Notes: generated by a model from the sequence alone, not told the origin. A DNA stretch of 64,000 nucleotides from Hetaerina americana (GCA_022747635.1 JAKTNV010000003.1:52020857-52084856); one strand, 5' to 3'; numbered from the stretch's first letter, positions 27,300-39,597 are shown. Made by a program: numbers and translations.

Positions 27300-30200
27300 G
27301 CACCATAATGTAGTAAAGAGGACATTAATATTATCAACAGGATGTTTTTGTGTACTCATTGATTTTGATAAAGCTATCAAAAATATAGTGCACATAGTTA
27401 AATGCTGTAGTAAAGGTTTGGGAGGAAGACCTTTTGTTTATTTTCTGCATGCTCAAAACTATCGCAAGTATCGTCAGATGGCGGTAGTAAAATGCACTCG
27501 TATTATAAAGGTACCAAGTGATCCTGCATCTTTACAAATAAATTTTAGGCGCTTTAGCAACTTCTGGACACCGAGCTTTAACTTTGTATTATGATAGAAA
27601 GGTTAAGCATCTAATTTGTTTTAGTGAACCAATAGATTATTTGTATCCAGTTTCTTTCATATAAATCTTTAGATGATGCAAGGTTTGGCATTGCGCCACA
27701 ATCTTAGAGACTTGGGTACGGGACTAATATGAATAATTGATTTTTTAAATAGAGTAATATTCCCTAATTTAAAATTTTCCTTGAAAAATTAAAAGGGTAC
27801 AATACATACTGTAAGAATTGTTTGCAGCTATTCATATAAAAACCAACAAATTCGACACACATATTTAAAGAATTATTACTTGCATCGAAAATAACATTTT
27901 AAGCTTAGATGTCAGAATAGACAAATGAGATGAAATATCAAATCCCTCACGAGCTCATTAGGTCTTTCCCTAAACCTAGAGTAATGTCCGCCCAAAAACG
28001 TGAATTCATCTGTATCGTGAGCTATTAATGCAATATAAAATTTTTATTTTAATAAAATAATGAGAGGAAGTCTTAATTTGGCAGAACGACCCCTAAATTG
28101 GAACGGTTCGTGAAATTGTTACGGGATAAGGTCGAGGAAATCATAAATGAAAATCATGATAAAAGCTGAATTTATAGTTTAGATGTGCTTTCACTTGTTA
28201 ATTTTGTCTTCCTCTTTTATGCTTTCAACCCGTTCTTTGTTGTCGTTCATAAAATGTCGTTCCACCCGCTCTTCGGATTTTATATTCTTTCTTCCCCACT
28301 TGTTACGCCATCACCTCCCATTTTTAATAACCTCTAACTGCTCATTCTACCTACATATTTAATTGTTTCGTTCTCTTCTTTTGTGTAACACACGTTATCT
28401 GGCTCTGCGTCACTTTCACATCATTTTTGCCTTATATTCTACTTCTTTCCTCTGTCTCACTTCTGTTTCCCTCTAATATTCCTTATCGCCTCATCTCCTC
28501 AGTCTTCGTCGGTTTTTTGTTTTAATTCTTTCTTTCTATTTCCACTGCTTATTGTATTGAATTTATCACTTATCATTGTAAATCCTTAATTATGTACTCT
28601 GTCTTAGATATTTACTGGAACTAGACAGCTGGCCTATTTGCTATTTTAGTTTCATTTTTGGTTTTTGATGTTTCATGGTGATTCTTTAACATGTCACTCT
28701 TGTTCCTGGGTGTTCAAAATTTCACTATTATTCGTGTAGTATTTTTCTAAACGTACATATAATTTACTCTCTTGAGATCGAAAGTCGTTGCTTGGGTACT
28801 TATTATTTTTAATCTCATTATTATATTGTAAATACGTGAATTTACTTCTTGATAAACTCTGTGACGTAAACGGAATTAGTTCTCGTTATCCTTTATTCTT
28901 AGCTATTGAGCTCACATCCATTCTTCAGGGAAGAACATTTAATGCTTCACCATTACCCTACTAGAGAAGCAATTTCATAGCTTGTCCATTCATCCAACTC
29001 CGCCCCTGCCACTCACCACCATCGAACACTGTCAACCTTGCAACAGCCCGCCCTCCTTCCTCTTCTCTCTTCCTTCAGCAGCCACATCTTCTTGCTGCTC
29101 GCCGTTCACTTCTTTCCTTTCTTGTGAAAAAGGAGAAATATGAATTACACGCTTCAGGAAGTTCCAGACCGCACACGAATAACGACCAAATCATTTCACA
29201 GCCGACGAAACCTGCCTTTCTCAGTGATAATTCACACCCACACAGGTTTCTCTGGAGAAAATATCACCTTAGAGTTGGGTTATTTTTGGTGTTTCGTGTA
29301 CTCATGGAACAAACCTAATGACGGTTGTCTTTATGTGCCAGATGTGTAAAGGGCTGCCCCATCAAAGGCAAAAATGTTTTCATTGATTTTTATCTTGAAT
29401 TTTTCCCATAGTCTTTATCCGAAGTTATGAAGTTTACATGAACGCTGAGAAATATATTGTATCAAACCTCTTTCTATACCAAATATTATGTGCGCCGGGG
29501 ATGGTGAACAGTAGATAAATGCATGTTTAGAAAAAGGATTCAAAATGTTGCAGATTGAATTTAGTGATGTTTTACCATGTTTATCTCAAAACATTTGATT
29601 TTTGATTTCCTTGAAACAAAAGGAGTGTTCAAATTGGTTCAATGTAATAAATTTCGATTGGTCTGTTAGATACCACTATTTATGGATGAACACTATTTAT
29701 ACAGAGATTTTTTCAATACAAATATCAAATTTTCAGAAGGTCCAATTCTCATTGTTTAAATTATCGTCATTATTTACATGAGTACTGAGGGAATATTAAA
29801 ATTCCAAATAAAATTTCCAGTGTCCATAAGACTTCCTTTGTGAAGGAAAGTTTCTCTGTCCGTATTATTTTAAAATGACTCCTAATTCTCTTTTTCATTA
29901 AGAATATATGCTTTGGTTTAGATGTTTGGTTGGAATTACGTATTTACAAATACATTGTTAAATATCCAGAAGGTATCCATGAAAAATATTATTTCGCAAG
30001 CAACTGAATATTCATATTTTTAGGTTTTTAGAAATTCTTTACTAAGCTGAATGAAGGATTTTTGAAAGAAATTGTGATGTAATCGGTTGAATGGAAATAG
30101 GAACATATTGGTGGAATAATTTTTAATTAATTTTACTAGGTATTTCTTGGTAGACTGCAGCAGTGATTTAGTACCATGTTAGTTACCTCCGTTTGATTTG

Positions 30201-30464
30201 ATTTGTGTCTACGTGTAAAGGATACTATTTTGTACTAACGAGGGAAAGCAATCAAACAGGAACGGACCAAATTCAATTAATCAACGTCGTTTGCAGATTG
30301 AACAGTATGAAATGCTTCTCCGGGACAAACCTATGGCTGAATCCAATAATTCATGATGTACTTCTAATTTCACATACATTGCGGTCTGAATTTTGCGGTA
30401 GTAAATTATTTATTCATGCAAATTTTCTTCGGTTTCCATGTTTCCATTGCTGTTTGCTGAGAAG
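27300..30464. other. CCN intron, distal part
   Basis: AT-rich, pyrimidine-rich around 28200-28540 and 29000-29120. The 98-codon frame at 27298 and the 108-codon frame at 30205 match no known protein; the latter merely overlaps the first VWC exon in another frame. Confidence 0.6.
30459..30464 (+). promoter_or_regulatory. Tandem NAGNAG splice acceptor (GAGAAG)
   Basis: The polypyrimidine tract before the first VWC exon ends in GAGAAG, giving two AG acceptors three bases apart. Both keep the reading frame. The proximal one gives Cys-Glu-Val-Ile-Lys and the distal one inserts one extra Glu. The site lies in the hinge between the IGFBP and VWC domains. Tandem acceptors of this form are known to give single-residue splice variants; use of both here is inference. 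Confidence 0.5.
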
Positions 30465-30556
30465 TTATCAAGGGGCTTCCGTGTATTGTCTTCAACAAGA
30501 CATACGACAACGGGGAATCTTTCCTTCTTGATTGCAGAACACAGTGTACTTGTCAG
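30465..30556 (+). CDS. Ccn: CCN exon: first half of VWC domain
   Basis: This small exon was found by phase and cysteine pattern. A stop at 30458-30460 bounds the frame upstream, and the donor GTAAGG follows at 30557. Joined to the single base left from the IGFBP exon, it reads VIKGLPCIVFNKTYDNGES and then FLLDCRTQCTCQ. This matches the start of a CCN von Willebrand factor C domain: a cysteine after the hinge, a Tyr-x-x-Gly-Glu-x-Phe core and the closing Cys-x-Cys. The pyrimidine-rich tract before it ends GAGAAG, so two acceptors 3 bases apart are possible (exon start 30462 or 30465). The upstream one would add one Glu. Length 92 makes the next junction phase 0, which fits the following exon exactly. 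The exon is too short to stand out as an open reading frame. Confidence 0.82.
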
Positions 30557-32798
30557 GTAAGGCAATTTACGTATAGTTATAGATGTTTGTTAATAATGCT
30601 TTGAAATTGAACTGATTTAGCTGGCATATGATTCAAAGTAGATTAACTCGTACAAGTGTCAGCATCCCTGTTTGGTGAAATTCCTCGGCTATAACAGTAA
30701 GTCATTATTCTCAGAAACAGTTTAGTCTATCATTTAAAGGTTAATATCCATGTTATGTGTAGCTAAAAAATATGATCAATTTACCATCACTCCAAGGAGA
30801 ATATATTGAAAGGTAAATGATCATAACTTTTAATACCTAGTAAAATTAGCATTAAGAAATTAACAAAATATATTGGAGAAGCTACCAAAAGCGTGAGAAT
30901 ACGATAATTCATTTCCGAGGGAAAATTATGAAAGTACTAAGTAATTATCTTTCAAGTAAAATAATACATTGCTTGAAATATCTATCACAAATACTTGTTT
31001 CTTGCGTCGACCGCTTCAGGTCCTTCATTAGCATTACATTTTTTTCGGGGAAAATAATGAGTCGCTTGTGAGTCCGTTAACAAAAGAATATGGTTGAAAG
31101 AGTTCTTATAATTTAAATTGATGAATTTGTAAAAATCCATATGAAATGGTAACTCTAAATAGCTACGGTTTTTCCTGGAACTTGACGGACATTGGTGGCG
31201 GCGATGAAGGAAGCAAGAAAGATCGCATGTTCGAAATTTCTTAGGTGACTTTTATTCGTTTCCAAAAATACAAAATTCCACCAATGATAAGAATGACGAC
31301 ATGTGCACCAAAACGAATTAATTCATAGTGATGATACGTTAAGGATTTTGATATCTAGAACGGCGATATATTTGCAATTTATTGGACTGATTTCTGTAAA
31401 ATAATATGCCATATAGTGCATTTTTATAACTGAATAATTAAAACTGACTTCATTCTTGAATCAGCCTGTAGGCGAAAAATGAGAGAAAGACTAGGTTGTA
31501 GAATTTTGGCAATTCTAATATTATCTATGTTCTTATGAAATTTATCGTAGAAGTTCGTGGACCCAATGATTTGGGTAGATCTTTGGGAACCGTTTGTCGA
31601 AATTGAGTGAAAGCACCGTTGGGAACAATTTACACACTATCCCAGTTTCTCCTTCCTCCTCGTTCGTTTTCCACACCCCAAAAATCACTTGGAAAAAAGT
31701 CGGGTTTGAAAGCCCGAAGTCGATTCTGGTGTTAGTAAAAGCGATTCACTTCTCAGCCTTGCCGATCTGCCCTCGAGGGGAAATGGAACGCAAACCACTC
31801 TATTTTATTGGGGAGATTCTCGCATTCTTCATTGAGAAGCTATATCTTTGGCATCCTTTCAAACCCTGCAGCAGAAAGCAAACCTTTAATGAGAGGATTA
31901 AAGAACAAAGTACGATGAAAGAGATGATTGCTTGAGAAGAAAAATGGTAGGTGTATGTGAAAGAGATTACTTATTCAAGATTGGCATGAACGGAGGTCCG
32001 TTAGAGAAGGCTGTGTGTACGTATAAAGAAGGTATTGAGAAAGGCGCGCGTTTGGCATAAGTTAAATGTGGATGAATAAATTGAAATTTAAAAAGGTGAA
32101 GAAAGGACTTATTACTCATTCACCTGTTTTTTACTTGGCTTGGGGTCAGTACAAAAAAATTAACGGGTAACGGGTGAGAGCTCAAATTTTCTGAGCCGCA
32201 TCAGAATTTGGCGGGAGAATACCTAGCTTAATAAGCACTTTTTCTGTAAATTGAAGATATTTTGAGCTATTCCTAAATTTTTTTTCTCTTTGAAAACATA
32301 TAAAATGTTTTCATGAGATTTTTATCAATTTTCATTAAATGCTCGCTAGAAGAGTTCGTGGTGAAATAAATAAAAGTGCAATCAGCGATTTGCTAGAATA
32401 TATCGAAGCTGAACGCTAATAGTCCCGGAATTTTTTGAAAATAAGCCGAAATAAAATAAGCAATGAGACACTGATATTTACATCGGACTTTGAACATTTA
32501 TATAAAAATATGACGATTATATACATCCAAATTCCATTCCATATTCCGTAAAGATAATGGATTTTGTATTAGGAAAATATTCGCTCATATGATATAATTT
32601 ATTTAAATTTATTGACGCTGCTTTATATTTTAGGTTCCTAGATGTGAATTTATAAAATGCTCTAAATTTACACAGAGTGTAGACTATTATCAATTCGTTA
32701 AAATTATTTAAAATTCTGTGGAATCGTATTGGCATCCTCTCTACCGATATAGCTAGCTATAGGCACATAGTAATTACATTCTCGATCTTGATTTTCAG
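30557..32798. other. CCN intron between VWC halves
   Basis: AT-rich. One 113-codon frame (31594-31935) begins at TTG and shows no domain; not called as a gene. Confidence 0.6.
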
Positions 32799-32931
32799 AA
32801 CGGGACCTACGCCTGCGCTTCGCTTTGCCCGCAAGAGAACATATCCCCAAGGGGAGCTTCTTGCCTTCATCCAAGATTGGTAGAAGTACCCGGACAATGC
32901 TGCCGAGAGTGGATGTGCGACTCTTCAAACG
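32799..32931 (+). CDS. Ccn: CCN exon: second half of VWC domain
   Basis: The exon is 44 codons plus one base, between acceptor TTTTCAG (ending 32798) and donor GTGAGG at 32932. The peptide starts NGTYACASLCPQEN, continues through a proline- and cysteine-containing segment with LVEVPGQCCREWMCD, and ends DSSN. The VPGxCCxxWxC ending is the typical close of VWC domains in CCN proteins. Together with the preceding exon it supplies ten cysteines, the full VWC number. The frame is dictated by the phase-0 junction before it. Antisense frames across the exon, up to about 90 codons long, show no domain and are shadows. The VWC module of CCN proteins is associated with binding of BMP/TGF-beta-type ligands; this is family knowledge, not read from this sequence. 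Confidence 0.87.
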
Positions 32932-33227
32932 GTGAGGAACATCCATTTCCTTCTCTTCCAACCTTTCTACAATCATCATTTTTCATCAACTGTAAAATTC
33001 TCAGCTGTGGCAAAATTAGTTACCCGAGCAGTGTAACTGACCCAAAGAAATGTTGTAATTTATTTAGTGGCAACTTATTGGTATTTTAGTTCGCGTAAAT
33101 AACAATATTAGTTGTCAAAACTTTTGACCGAATTTCCAATGTTCCTGCCTGCTTATCACATTCCCAATGACCACCAGTGATATGGGGTGGTCATAATCAT
33201 CATGCATTATCAATCTGATAGGATCCA

Positions 33228-33272
33228 TGCAACATTTTTAGAGTGTAAAACTCATTTGCCTTGACTGGGATG
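33228..33272 (-). mobile_element. SINE family C fragment
   Basis: A short piece including GCCTTGACTGGGAT and a tail like TTTACACTCTAAAAATGTTG (minus strand) matches the family C copies at 26.9 and 27.2 kb. Box B is cut off, and a 34-bp tandem repeat begins immediately after. Confidence 0.55.
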
Positions 33273-33280
33273 TTTTTTTG

Positions 33281-33370
33281 GAAATCTGATAGAAATCTGA
33301 CCGCATTTTCTTTGGAAATCTGATAGGAATCTGACCGCAGTTTCTTTGGAAATCTGATAGGAATTTGCCG
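33281..33370 (+). repeat. 34-bp tandem repeat, about 2.6 copies
   Basis: The unit GGAAATCTGATAGGAATCTG plus ACCGCAGTTTCTTT repeats with period 34 bp, with a few substitutions; the third copy is partial. It sits directly at the broken end of a SINE fragment, in the intron between the second VWC exon and the first TSP1 exon. Confidence 0.8.
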
Positions 33371-34379
33371 TAGTAATCAATTATAAGTGCACCGCAAATA
33401 TCTAACTTTCACCTACTTTGAGTTCTGAAGACTCTTGAGAATCTGAAGAATCACCAGTCTCTTGTAATATAGGCTTTCCCCATTATAGATCCACGGTTTC
33501 TTCGTTGATGTTCAGCAAACCCATATCTCTCGGGATTTATTAGTTTCTCTCTTAGCCTTTAGTCTTCCACTGAATTCTCCCAACGTCCATTCCATGAAAA
33601 ATTTTTATTTCTAACCTGGTATATCCATTTTATTTTTACCTTCATAGTTTATTTTTAAACATTGATGTCTTCTTAACTTTTTTCCTCTACGGCTGCTGAC
33701 GGCTATTTATTTTTCGTATTAAAATATAAAAATATTTATTGTGGAATAATTTTCCTTTAAGTCTTGACAGTATATTAAATACATTTTTTATATTAAATCA
33801 TTACTCTAAACAATTATATGCATTCAGAATTTAGCTCTCTTTCCAGTAATATGTGCTGATGCCAACTTTTAAACGGTTTCATTTGAAATATGGTATACAA
33901 ATACCTGCACTACGCTAAAAGAGTTCTCTACTCCTGCCTATCTTGATGATACCTTGTTTAGGTAATAACCGATCTTTCCTCTCTGGGAAAGGAGTGGTGA
34001 CTGGCTGGTCCTCATGCCAGCCTTGTTTCAAAACTAGCGGTAAATGCAGTTGTCATGATATAACACCATTATTGAACGTGGTGGTCTTCATCCTCTACAA
34101 ACCATTTATTAAAATCGTACTTCACAAATGTTATCAACACTAAAAGCCTATCTAGTAGTGAATTTCCTAATTTTAGTATATAATGTCGTGTTCATCATAG
34201 TTGAGATGCTATTAAGTTGATAGAAATAAAAAAGTAAAACGCTATTTTTCGGGTTAATGATGATATTTCTAAGATTATTATTGATGGTTAGAAAATATTT
34301 TTTTCTTAATTTCTTTTCGCAATTTTCGCTCGTAACATTTATTATGGTGAAAAACATTTTTCTACTAGATGAATTGATT

Positions 34380-34600
34380 TTGAGGTAACCGACAAGTTAC
34401 GACGGCTAATGTTGCGGGCTTTCCACCCCGAGGATTATTGTTGGAAGGTAGTAGGATTTTCCCGTGGTATCTCAACCCTCGAAGTTTCCTCATCTGATGA
34501 TGAAGTTTTACTTCGAAACCCGGGTCGTGTGAATAAATCGTTCGTGCGGAACTACAAAGTTAGTCCTTTCATTTATTTATAATGAATCGGTTCCATAAAG
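34380..34600 (+). mobile_element. Possible retroelement 3' remnant
   Basis: Contains TCATCTGATGATGAAG, then CTTCGAAACCCGGGTCGTGT and GAATAAA, a layout like the ends of LINE or Penelope-like elements. It lies just upstream of the truncated SINE at 34.6 kb. No coding frame remains. Confidence 0.35.
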
Positions 34601-34621
34601 TTACGCCAGAAACCATCAATT

Positions 34622-34875
34622 AAATTGTATCTCAACCCCTTTTTTGGGTGCTATGTGGAAAGCACCTCAAGTGGAGTACACCATCCATCGAAAGAGATAT
34701 TGAACTGTGGACCTCTTGGCGCCTATCGTTGAGAGAAGGTTAAAACCGACACCGGGCATCTCTCCACTCTTTCTCCATCCTCTGAATATCTATCCTACCC
34801 CTACCAAATGACCCACCATTCCCTAATGGTGCAAAGGACCTTAGCTGTTGGCCGCCTCCACTAATCACAACTTCC
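34622..34875 (+). mobile_element. SINE family A, copy 2 (5' truncated)
   Basis: Matches the body of the element at 6.4 kb over about 250 bp in the same orientation, with many substitutions. The tRNA-like head with boxes A and B is missing. It lies in the intron between the second VWC exon and the first TSP1 exon. Confidence 0.65.
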
Positions 34876-35598
34876 ACCCCCGAATTTATTTTGAAGGCTA
34901 TTTCACGAAAAACATAATTTTGAACTTCAACGTGAAGGCGATAAACCAGGAAAAAAATTTTACGGAATCAGGTGAAGACGCTAATTTTCTCAAGCATTAG
35001 ATATGGGTTCAATTTTGGCAGTTGCTTTTTGCTTTTGACCATTTTCCAGTCTTAATTGAGCCTTGAACGAAAAATGGAATGTATATCACCCGTCGACCGG
35101 GCATCATGTGCCAGCCAGCCTGGACTTGGTCTACCAGTCTTCCTTCCCGGGAATCTGTTCCCCCCTTTCCTCATCGATATTTAAAACCTCGAAAATATAA
35201 AAGAAAAAAAGAGGTTGAATCAATATATGATTTAAGTTAGGAAGTTTTTTGTCAGTACAACCCGAAAGTTGAGTTAATATTTGCTCTAAATGAATAACCC
35301 TTGTATAAATCAACTGTTTGTGTAAATATCGTTTTATAGTATTATCAGTTTTATGATATACATTTCATGCAATTTATCATCACTGAATATGTACACGTCT
35401 TTTGAAAAAAATAGCCCAGAAACTAATGTGCTCACCGATATCTTCCGTAAAATCAGATGGTACCGGACGTACAGACATTGACTGAAAAATTTTAAAATAA
35501 TAGCATTGACCAGACTATTGTGATTGACATAACTAAGTATAAGAGTGTTGCACGCACCATCGGACTCGCGCCTTTATGCTTTGCGATTGATTTTTCAG

Positions 35599-35711
35599 TC
35601 CCGAGGCCTCCGCTGCCGTGCACGAGGCGGTTCACGGCGTGGTCCAGCTGCTCGTCCTCCTGCGGCCTCGGCCTCTCAACCAGAGTGGCCTACAACGACA
35701 CGGAAATCGAA
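35599..35711 (+). CDS. Ccn: CCN exon: first half of TSP1 domain
   Basis: The exon is 113 bases after acceptor TTTTTCAG (ending 35598), completing the phase-1 codon of the previous exon and ending in phase 0 at donor GTGAGT (35712). The peptide reads VPRPPLPCTRRFTAWSSCSS then SCGLGLSTRVAYNDTEIE. The WSxCSxxCGxGxSTR core is the thrombospondin type 1 signature in its CCN form. The tryptophan and the arginine that stack in the TSP1 fold are present. Three cysteines are here and three in the next exon, giving the normal six. In vertebrate CCN proteins this module binds proteoglycans, integrins and growth-factor receptors. The open frame continues upstream to 35520 and downstream past the donor, but those parts show no TSP1 similarity and are read as intron. 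Confidence 0.88.
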
Positions 35712-36053
35712 GTGAGTAAGAATGGATGGCCAATTTCTCACAAATATTTGTCCCTGAACCGAGTGAAATTTGGCAAAATTCTCACGATGGAAGTGCGCAG
35801 ATGAGACGTGAGGTAATTGATTCATGGCTCCTCTGACATGTGCCTTTCACCTAAACGACCATTTTCGATAGTAATCCTCATGTGCACGCATGCGTTTTCC
35901 TCTTACCGGTCTGGAACTAAAGGGCAGGCTTGGAAATTCCAAGTCCTCCTTCCTCCCCCCTAAAATGCTGTAACTGCGGCCTTTTTGATGGTCGCATATT
36001 TTACTGCGGCCGGGAGAAATAACATCTCGTGCTCCTCTTTTTACTTTCCGCAG

Positions 36054-36206
36054 TCGTACCTGTCGTCGGAGAGCGAATGTGGCGCTTCAGGTGGCGTGGA
36101 GGTGAGGCTGTGCCAAGAAAAACCGTGTGTGCTGGAGGACAATAGCGTCCTCGATCCACTCACTCTCCAATCGACGCCGATTAAAGCGCGCCATCATCAC
36201 GTACGG
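36054..36206 (+). CDS. Ccn: CCN exon: second half of TSP1 domain and linker
   Basis: The exon is 51 codons from acceptor TTCCGCAG (ending 36053) to donor GTGAGT at 36207, which preserves phase 0. A weaker alternative donor, GTACGG, lies six bases earlier at 36201. The peptide starts SYLSSESECGASGGVEVRLC and continues QEKPCVLEDN, which is the TSP1 tail (Cys, Arg-x-Cys, Pro-Cys). It then runs about 25 residues through a linker ending IKARHHHVR. In CCN proteins the CTCK domain follows such a linker, often with a Lys/Arg-rich start. The following intron is only bounded on the left. I scanned to 64000 for the CTCK cysteine pattern without finding it. Only 342 bases separate this exon from the previous one, the shortest intron of the gene. 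Confidence 0.85.
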
Positions 36207-38379
36207 GTGAGTCAAAGGCTTGAATTACACGCAGCGGCCTTTCGCTCTATGCATGTTCCTGCCTAGTTTTGAATGGGGAGTACGGCGCTGGTTTTTGACG
36301 ATTATTCTATCCGAGAACTCTTTGCAAGGTTGTCTCCGTTGTCTCAGGGAAATGCCATATACGCCGAGAGTTGACGTTCCGAATTATTCAATGAAATTAA
36401 TTGCCAAGATGAGATCGTGATAAATCAATGTTTTATCATCTTCAAATTCATAACCTCCCACACGGGAGAGTGCATTAACTAGATTACATTACTCTGTTGC
36501 AGACGCTAAAATAAGCTTTTAGCCAAAACAGAAACAATTAAATATGCTTACAAGAGCATGACAAACATCTGTTTGAATTGAGCGAATATGTTTTTGAAAA
36601 CATGTTCCTTGCATTCCGATTTATGAAGTAAAAGTAAAACGATACATTTTAAGTGGTAGGAATAGTTATTACAACTTCCTGATGGTATTAATTTTTTGGA
36701 GCAAAAAAAGGAAAAGAATAAGTGATAATAAATGAGTAGTGACTGAATTGATGGCAACGCACAATTTATATTTTCATTGACATAGTAATTTTTCCTGCAT
36801 ACTTCCTCCCAAAACTCTACTGAAGTCTTTCTCGAAACTATTTTTTATGTTAAGATATGTTAACCACCGATCAAGTTCATCATTATATGTAAGACATAGT
36901 GCCTTTAAAAAAGACAAATTTGAACTGAATTTCCTATGCATTGTGAAACGTCAGCTATTCATTTTATTAAACATATTCAGAATATCTTTGAGATTTGATA
37001 CTAAATGCTGAGGAATGTATTTTTTTTAAAGAATTTCATAGATCAAGGCAATATTTTATCTTATTTTATATCATCCTTATATCGTATACTATAATGCTGC
37101 TTGTCGTTCATTTGCTAGTGTACTATATATTGTTGAAGGAATAATCCTTTCCTTAATTTTTTTCCATTTTTCCAAGCAAAAAGCTTTTGTGAGTAGATCA
37201 AAGGGCGTGTGCGGGGGATTCATGAATGCCTTTGGAAACTCTCCCGATCCTGCTCTCAATTTCGACCCCTTCTCTCTTATATCCCTCCTCGCCATCCACC
37301 TATGGAATGAGCTCCGCTTTATTTGCAGAGCAATGGGACGAAGGAAAGAGACGAAAGAAATTACGGTGTCGGAAGGGGGGCGACGTTTTACGGTATCATT
37401 TTCTTAAAACGACCTTTGCCTCATCGCAGTAAAATTTCGGACACTGGTTTTCTTTATCCCCCCCACACTCCCACTCGTCCCACTCTTCTAGTGACTGGGT
37501 CTCCTTCCCTCTCAGTGCTGGCTCCTTTCCGTCTGGGTGGCGAGCAAGACTTGGCGATGTCATGCAAAAATGGGAAAGGATGCATAAAATTGGACAAGAC
37601 GACATGAGAGGCCAACGTGATCACAAGCTATCGAAAGATGTTGCCATTGAAGATCCATTACGATAATTGGTAGCTAAGCTCAAACTTAGCGGGGGAAAGT
37701 TTATTATTAATCTTTTAACTTAAGCGCCTTAGCCTAATTGAAAACGGCACATAAAACCTTTTATGAGTCCGGAAATGTACTTTCCTACTCGCTCCAAGTT
37801 GATGCCCCCTTGTTTTATTCTTCTTAGAGTTTCCATGAGGATTTATTTTAACTGTAATTATAAAGGCAATAGGAGCAATGGTTACCTACTCTCAGTAATT
37901 GTTACGAAATGAATTATTAATGGCTGTTAGCCTTTTTTTCCCTATCATAAGTCCTAACGGTTTTCTGACCGAGAGATTTTTACTAGATGACTTAAAAATT
38001 AATGACGACTACGTTAAGAAAATTGTTCCTCTCCTCAAAGGTTTGACCATGAGTTTGATGCACTTAATTATAGCAATGCATGATCATATTCATCAAACAA
38101 CTATTTATGATACGTATGTTCCTAGCTCCTCAAAACAGCCAATTCATTATTCTTACTTATATACTCCGATATGCAAGGTAATCAGTACCTGACACCACAT
38201 ACAGAGTGGCTCTAGATAACTGTTGATCTCTCTATCACCTAAAAAATGGAAGGTAATGATTAAATATTAACTTTATCCGAGTCGCAATGCTGTAGCAGTT
38301 GAATCAGAGAAGTTATTATAATCCCCATAGGTCTTATCACATTTCACTCAATTTTTTGATTGGCTACTTTAATAAACTT
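36207..38379. other. DNA downstream of the last CCN exon found
   Basis: Presumed intron. The frame ending at 37607 includes CKNGKGCIKLDKTT, faintly like the start of a CTCK exon, but it stops at once and lacks splice signals. Confidence 0.5.
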
Positions 38380-38800
38380 TTGCAGCCCGGGAGAGGGCGA
38401 CGCCATAGCTGAGCGGTCGGATTCCACCGTGAGAATAAGTCCAATGGATAACCAACGAAACTTATTCTTAGCCTGCGGCATGTTGGTTTGGTGTGAACTG
38501 GAGATCCGAAACGGATACCTGTAAACTAAATTCCTCCGTGTTTTCTTCTGTTGCCCTGTGGCTAAACACAAACCACTATCTCGTGTGGCCGCGGAGCTCT
38601 CTCTCTCTCTTGCCTCCGAATGAACGATTTTGCGACCTACTTTCCGGTAATTGTGCGTAGAATGCGGCCGATGAAGGCCTTCAACGAGGGGTATCGGGAC
38701 GTGCGCGAGCTCTCAGCACCTGAGCAAACTCCAGGCACCCATTGCTGTCCCTATGGCTTTTGGTTAGGCTGCGGTATGCTTTTCATCAAATGACGTTGAG
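38380..38800 (+). other. GC-rich island of unknown origin, box A-like motif
   Basis: Contains CCATAGCTGAGCGGTCGG at 38402-38419, resembling the 5' part of a Leu/Ser-type tRNA (box A), and a 9-bp inverted repeat AGAATAAGT...ACTTATTCT at 38432-38469. No box B follows at tRNA distance. It may be the head of an old SINE or a fragment of another retroelement; no coding frame is supported. Confidence 0.3.
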
Positions 38801-39263
38801 TAAATCGGTTAAAATGCGCCGGGGGATTTTGAACCGCCATGTATGATTGTGAAATAACTGAAATTTATTCTTTGGACTCAATTGAAATAGAAAACTTATT
38901 TTTAACCAACGACCACACCAATGCTGGGGAGGTAATCAGGAATTTAAGAAATAACACTAAAATATATATTATTTCAGTTACTTTTTCATTTAATTCGTAT
39001 AAATATGTTTTTGAGGAACTCGAGCAAATGTTTGCATTATCAATGAAACATCTAATTCACTGCGATCATTTTTTGTGACTCCAAAACATTGTGAGCGACA
39101 TTATTCATACGATTTTTTAATTGATCTGTTTTCGAAAAATATGAGATAACAATTTAAATCGGTGTTTATTAAGGAATGAAATTTTGAATTGAGTGTATTG
39201 GGTATCATTTCAATGGCTTTAGAAAAATATTTTACTTGTCTGATATATGCTTCTAAGATATAA

Positions 39264-39597
39264 TATGCGTCTATTGGTTTTTGTCTTTCAAATATATCTC
39301 CTTTTGATTTTAAAACTTCGATTTTAGTGTTCATTATAATGATTAATGACTTTACCCTATTGCGTAACTTTTAACCTTAAGATAAGCCTTAAGTTTAATT
39401 TGGTATTTCAGGTAGTGAAAACAGAAATAGCGCTAGTTAGATGTACTCGTGATTGAGGTAATTGGAAATTCGTCAACAAGGGAAACACATAGGAATAAAA
39501 TGGATGAAATATATCGCATGTAATAAATTATCGTTAATCACGACTTGACTTCAGGTCTCTAAATTATACTTCCTTTAAGAAGAATGCATTTAGTCTG
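39264..39597 (-). repeat. Unnamed dispersed repeat, copy 2 (~335 bp)
   Basis: Inverted copy of the repeat at 10.4 kb. The two copies end at nearly the same points (ACTAAATGCATTC at one end, CCAATAGACGCATA at the other), which suggests a defined element of about 335 bp rather than random duplication. Confidence 0.8.

Larger units (their letters stand above)
19759..36206 (+). other. Ccn: CCN-family gene (partial), five-exon span with introns
   Basis: This is a span entry for a secreted CCN-family matricellular protein. Seen: five exons read in order, at 19759-19975, 30465-30556, 32799-32931, 35599-35711 and 36054-36206. They join in phases 1, 0, 1 and 0 without a stop and encode about 236 residues covering IGFBP-like, VWC and TSP1 domains. 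Introns are about 10.5 kb, 2.2 kb, 2.7 kb and 0.34 kb, and each has GT donor and AG acceptor borders. Known of the family: CCN proteins bind integrins, heparan sulfate and growth factors in the extracellular matrix, and usually end in a CTCK cystine-knot domain. Not found: the 5' exon with signal peptide, the CTCK exon, promoter and polyadenylation site. The large first intron holds at least four SINE-type repeats. The family assignment is strong; which CCN paralogue it corresponds to is open. Confidence 0.85.

Noticed and set aside
37323..37607. CTCK start of the CCN gene (CKNGKGCIKLDKTT)
   Set aside because: A stop follows immediately, no clear acceptor precedes it, and the rest of the knot is absent.
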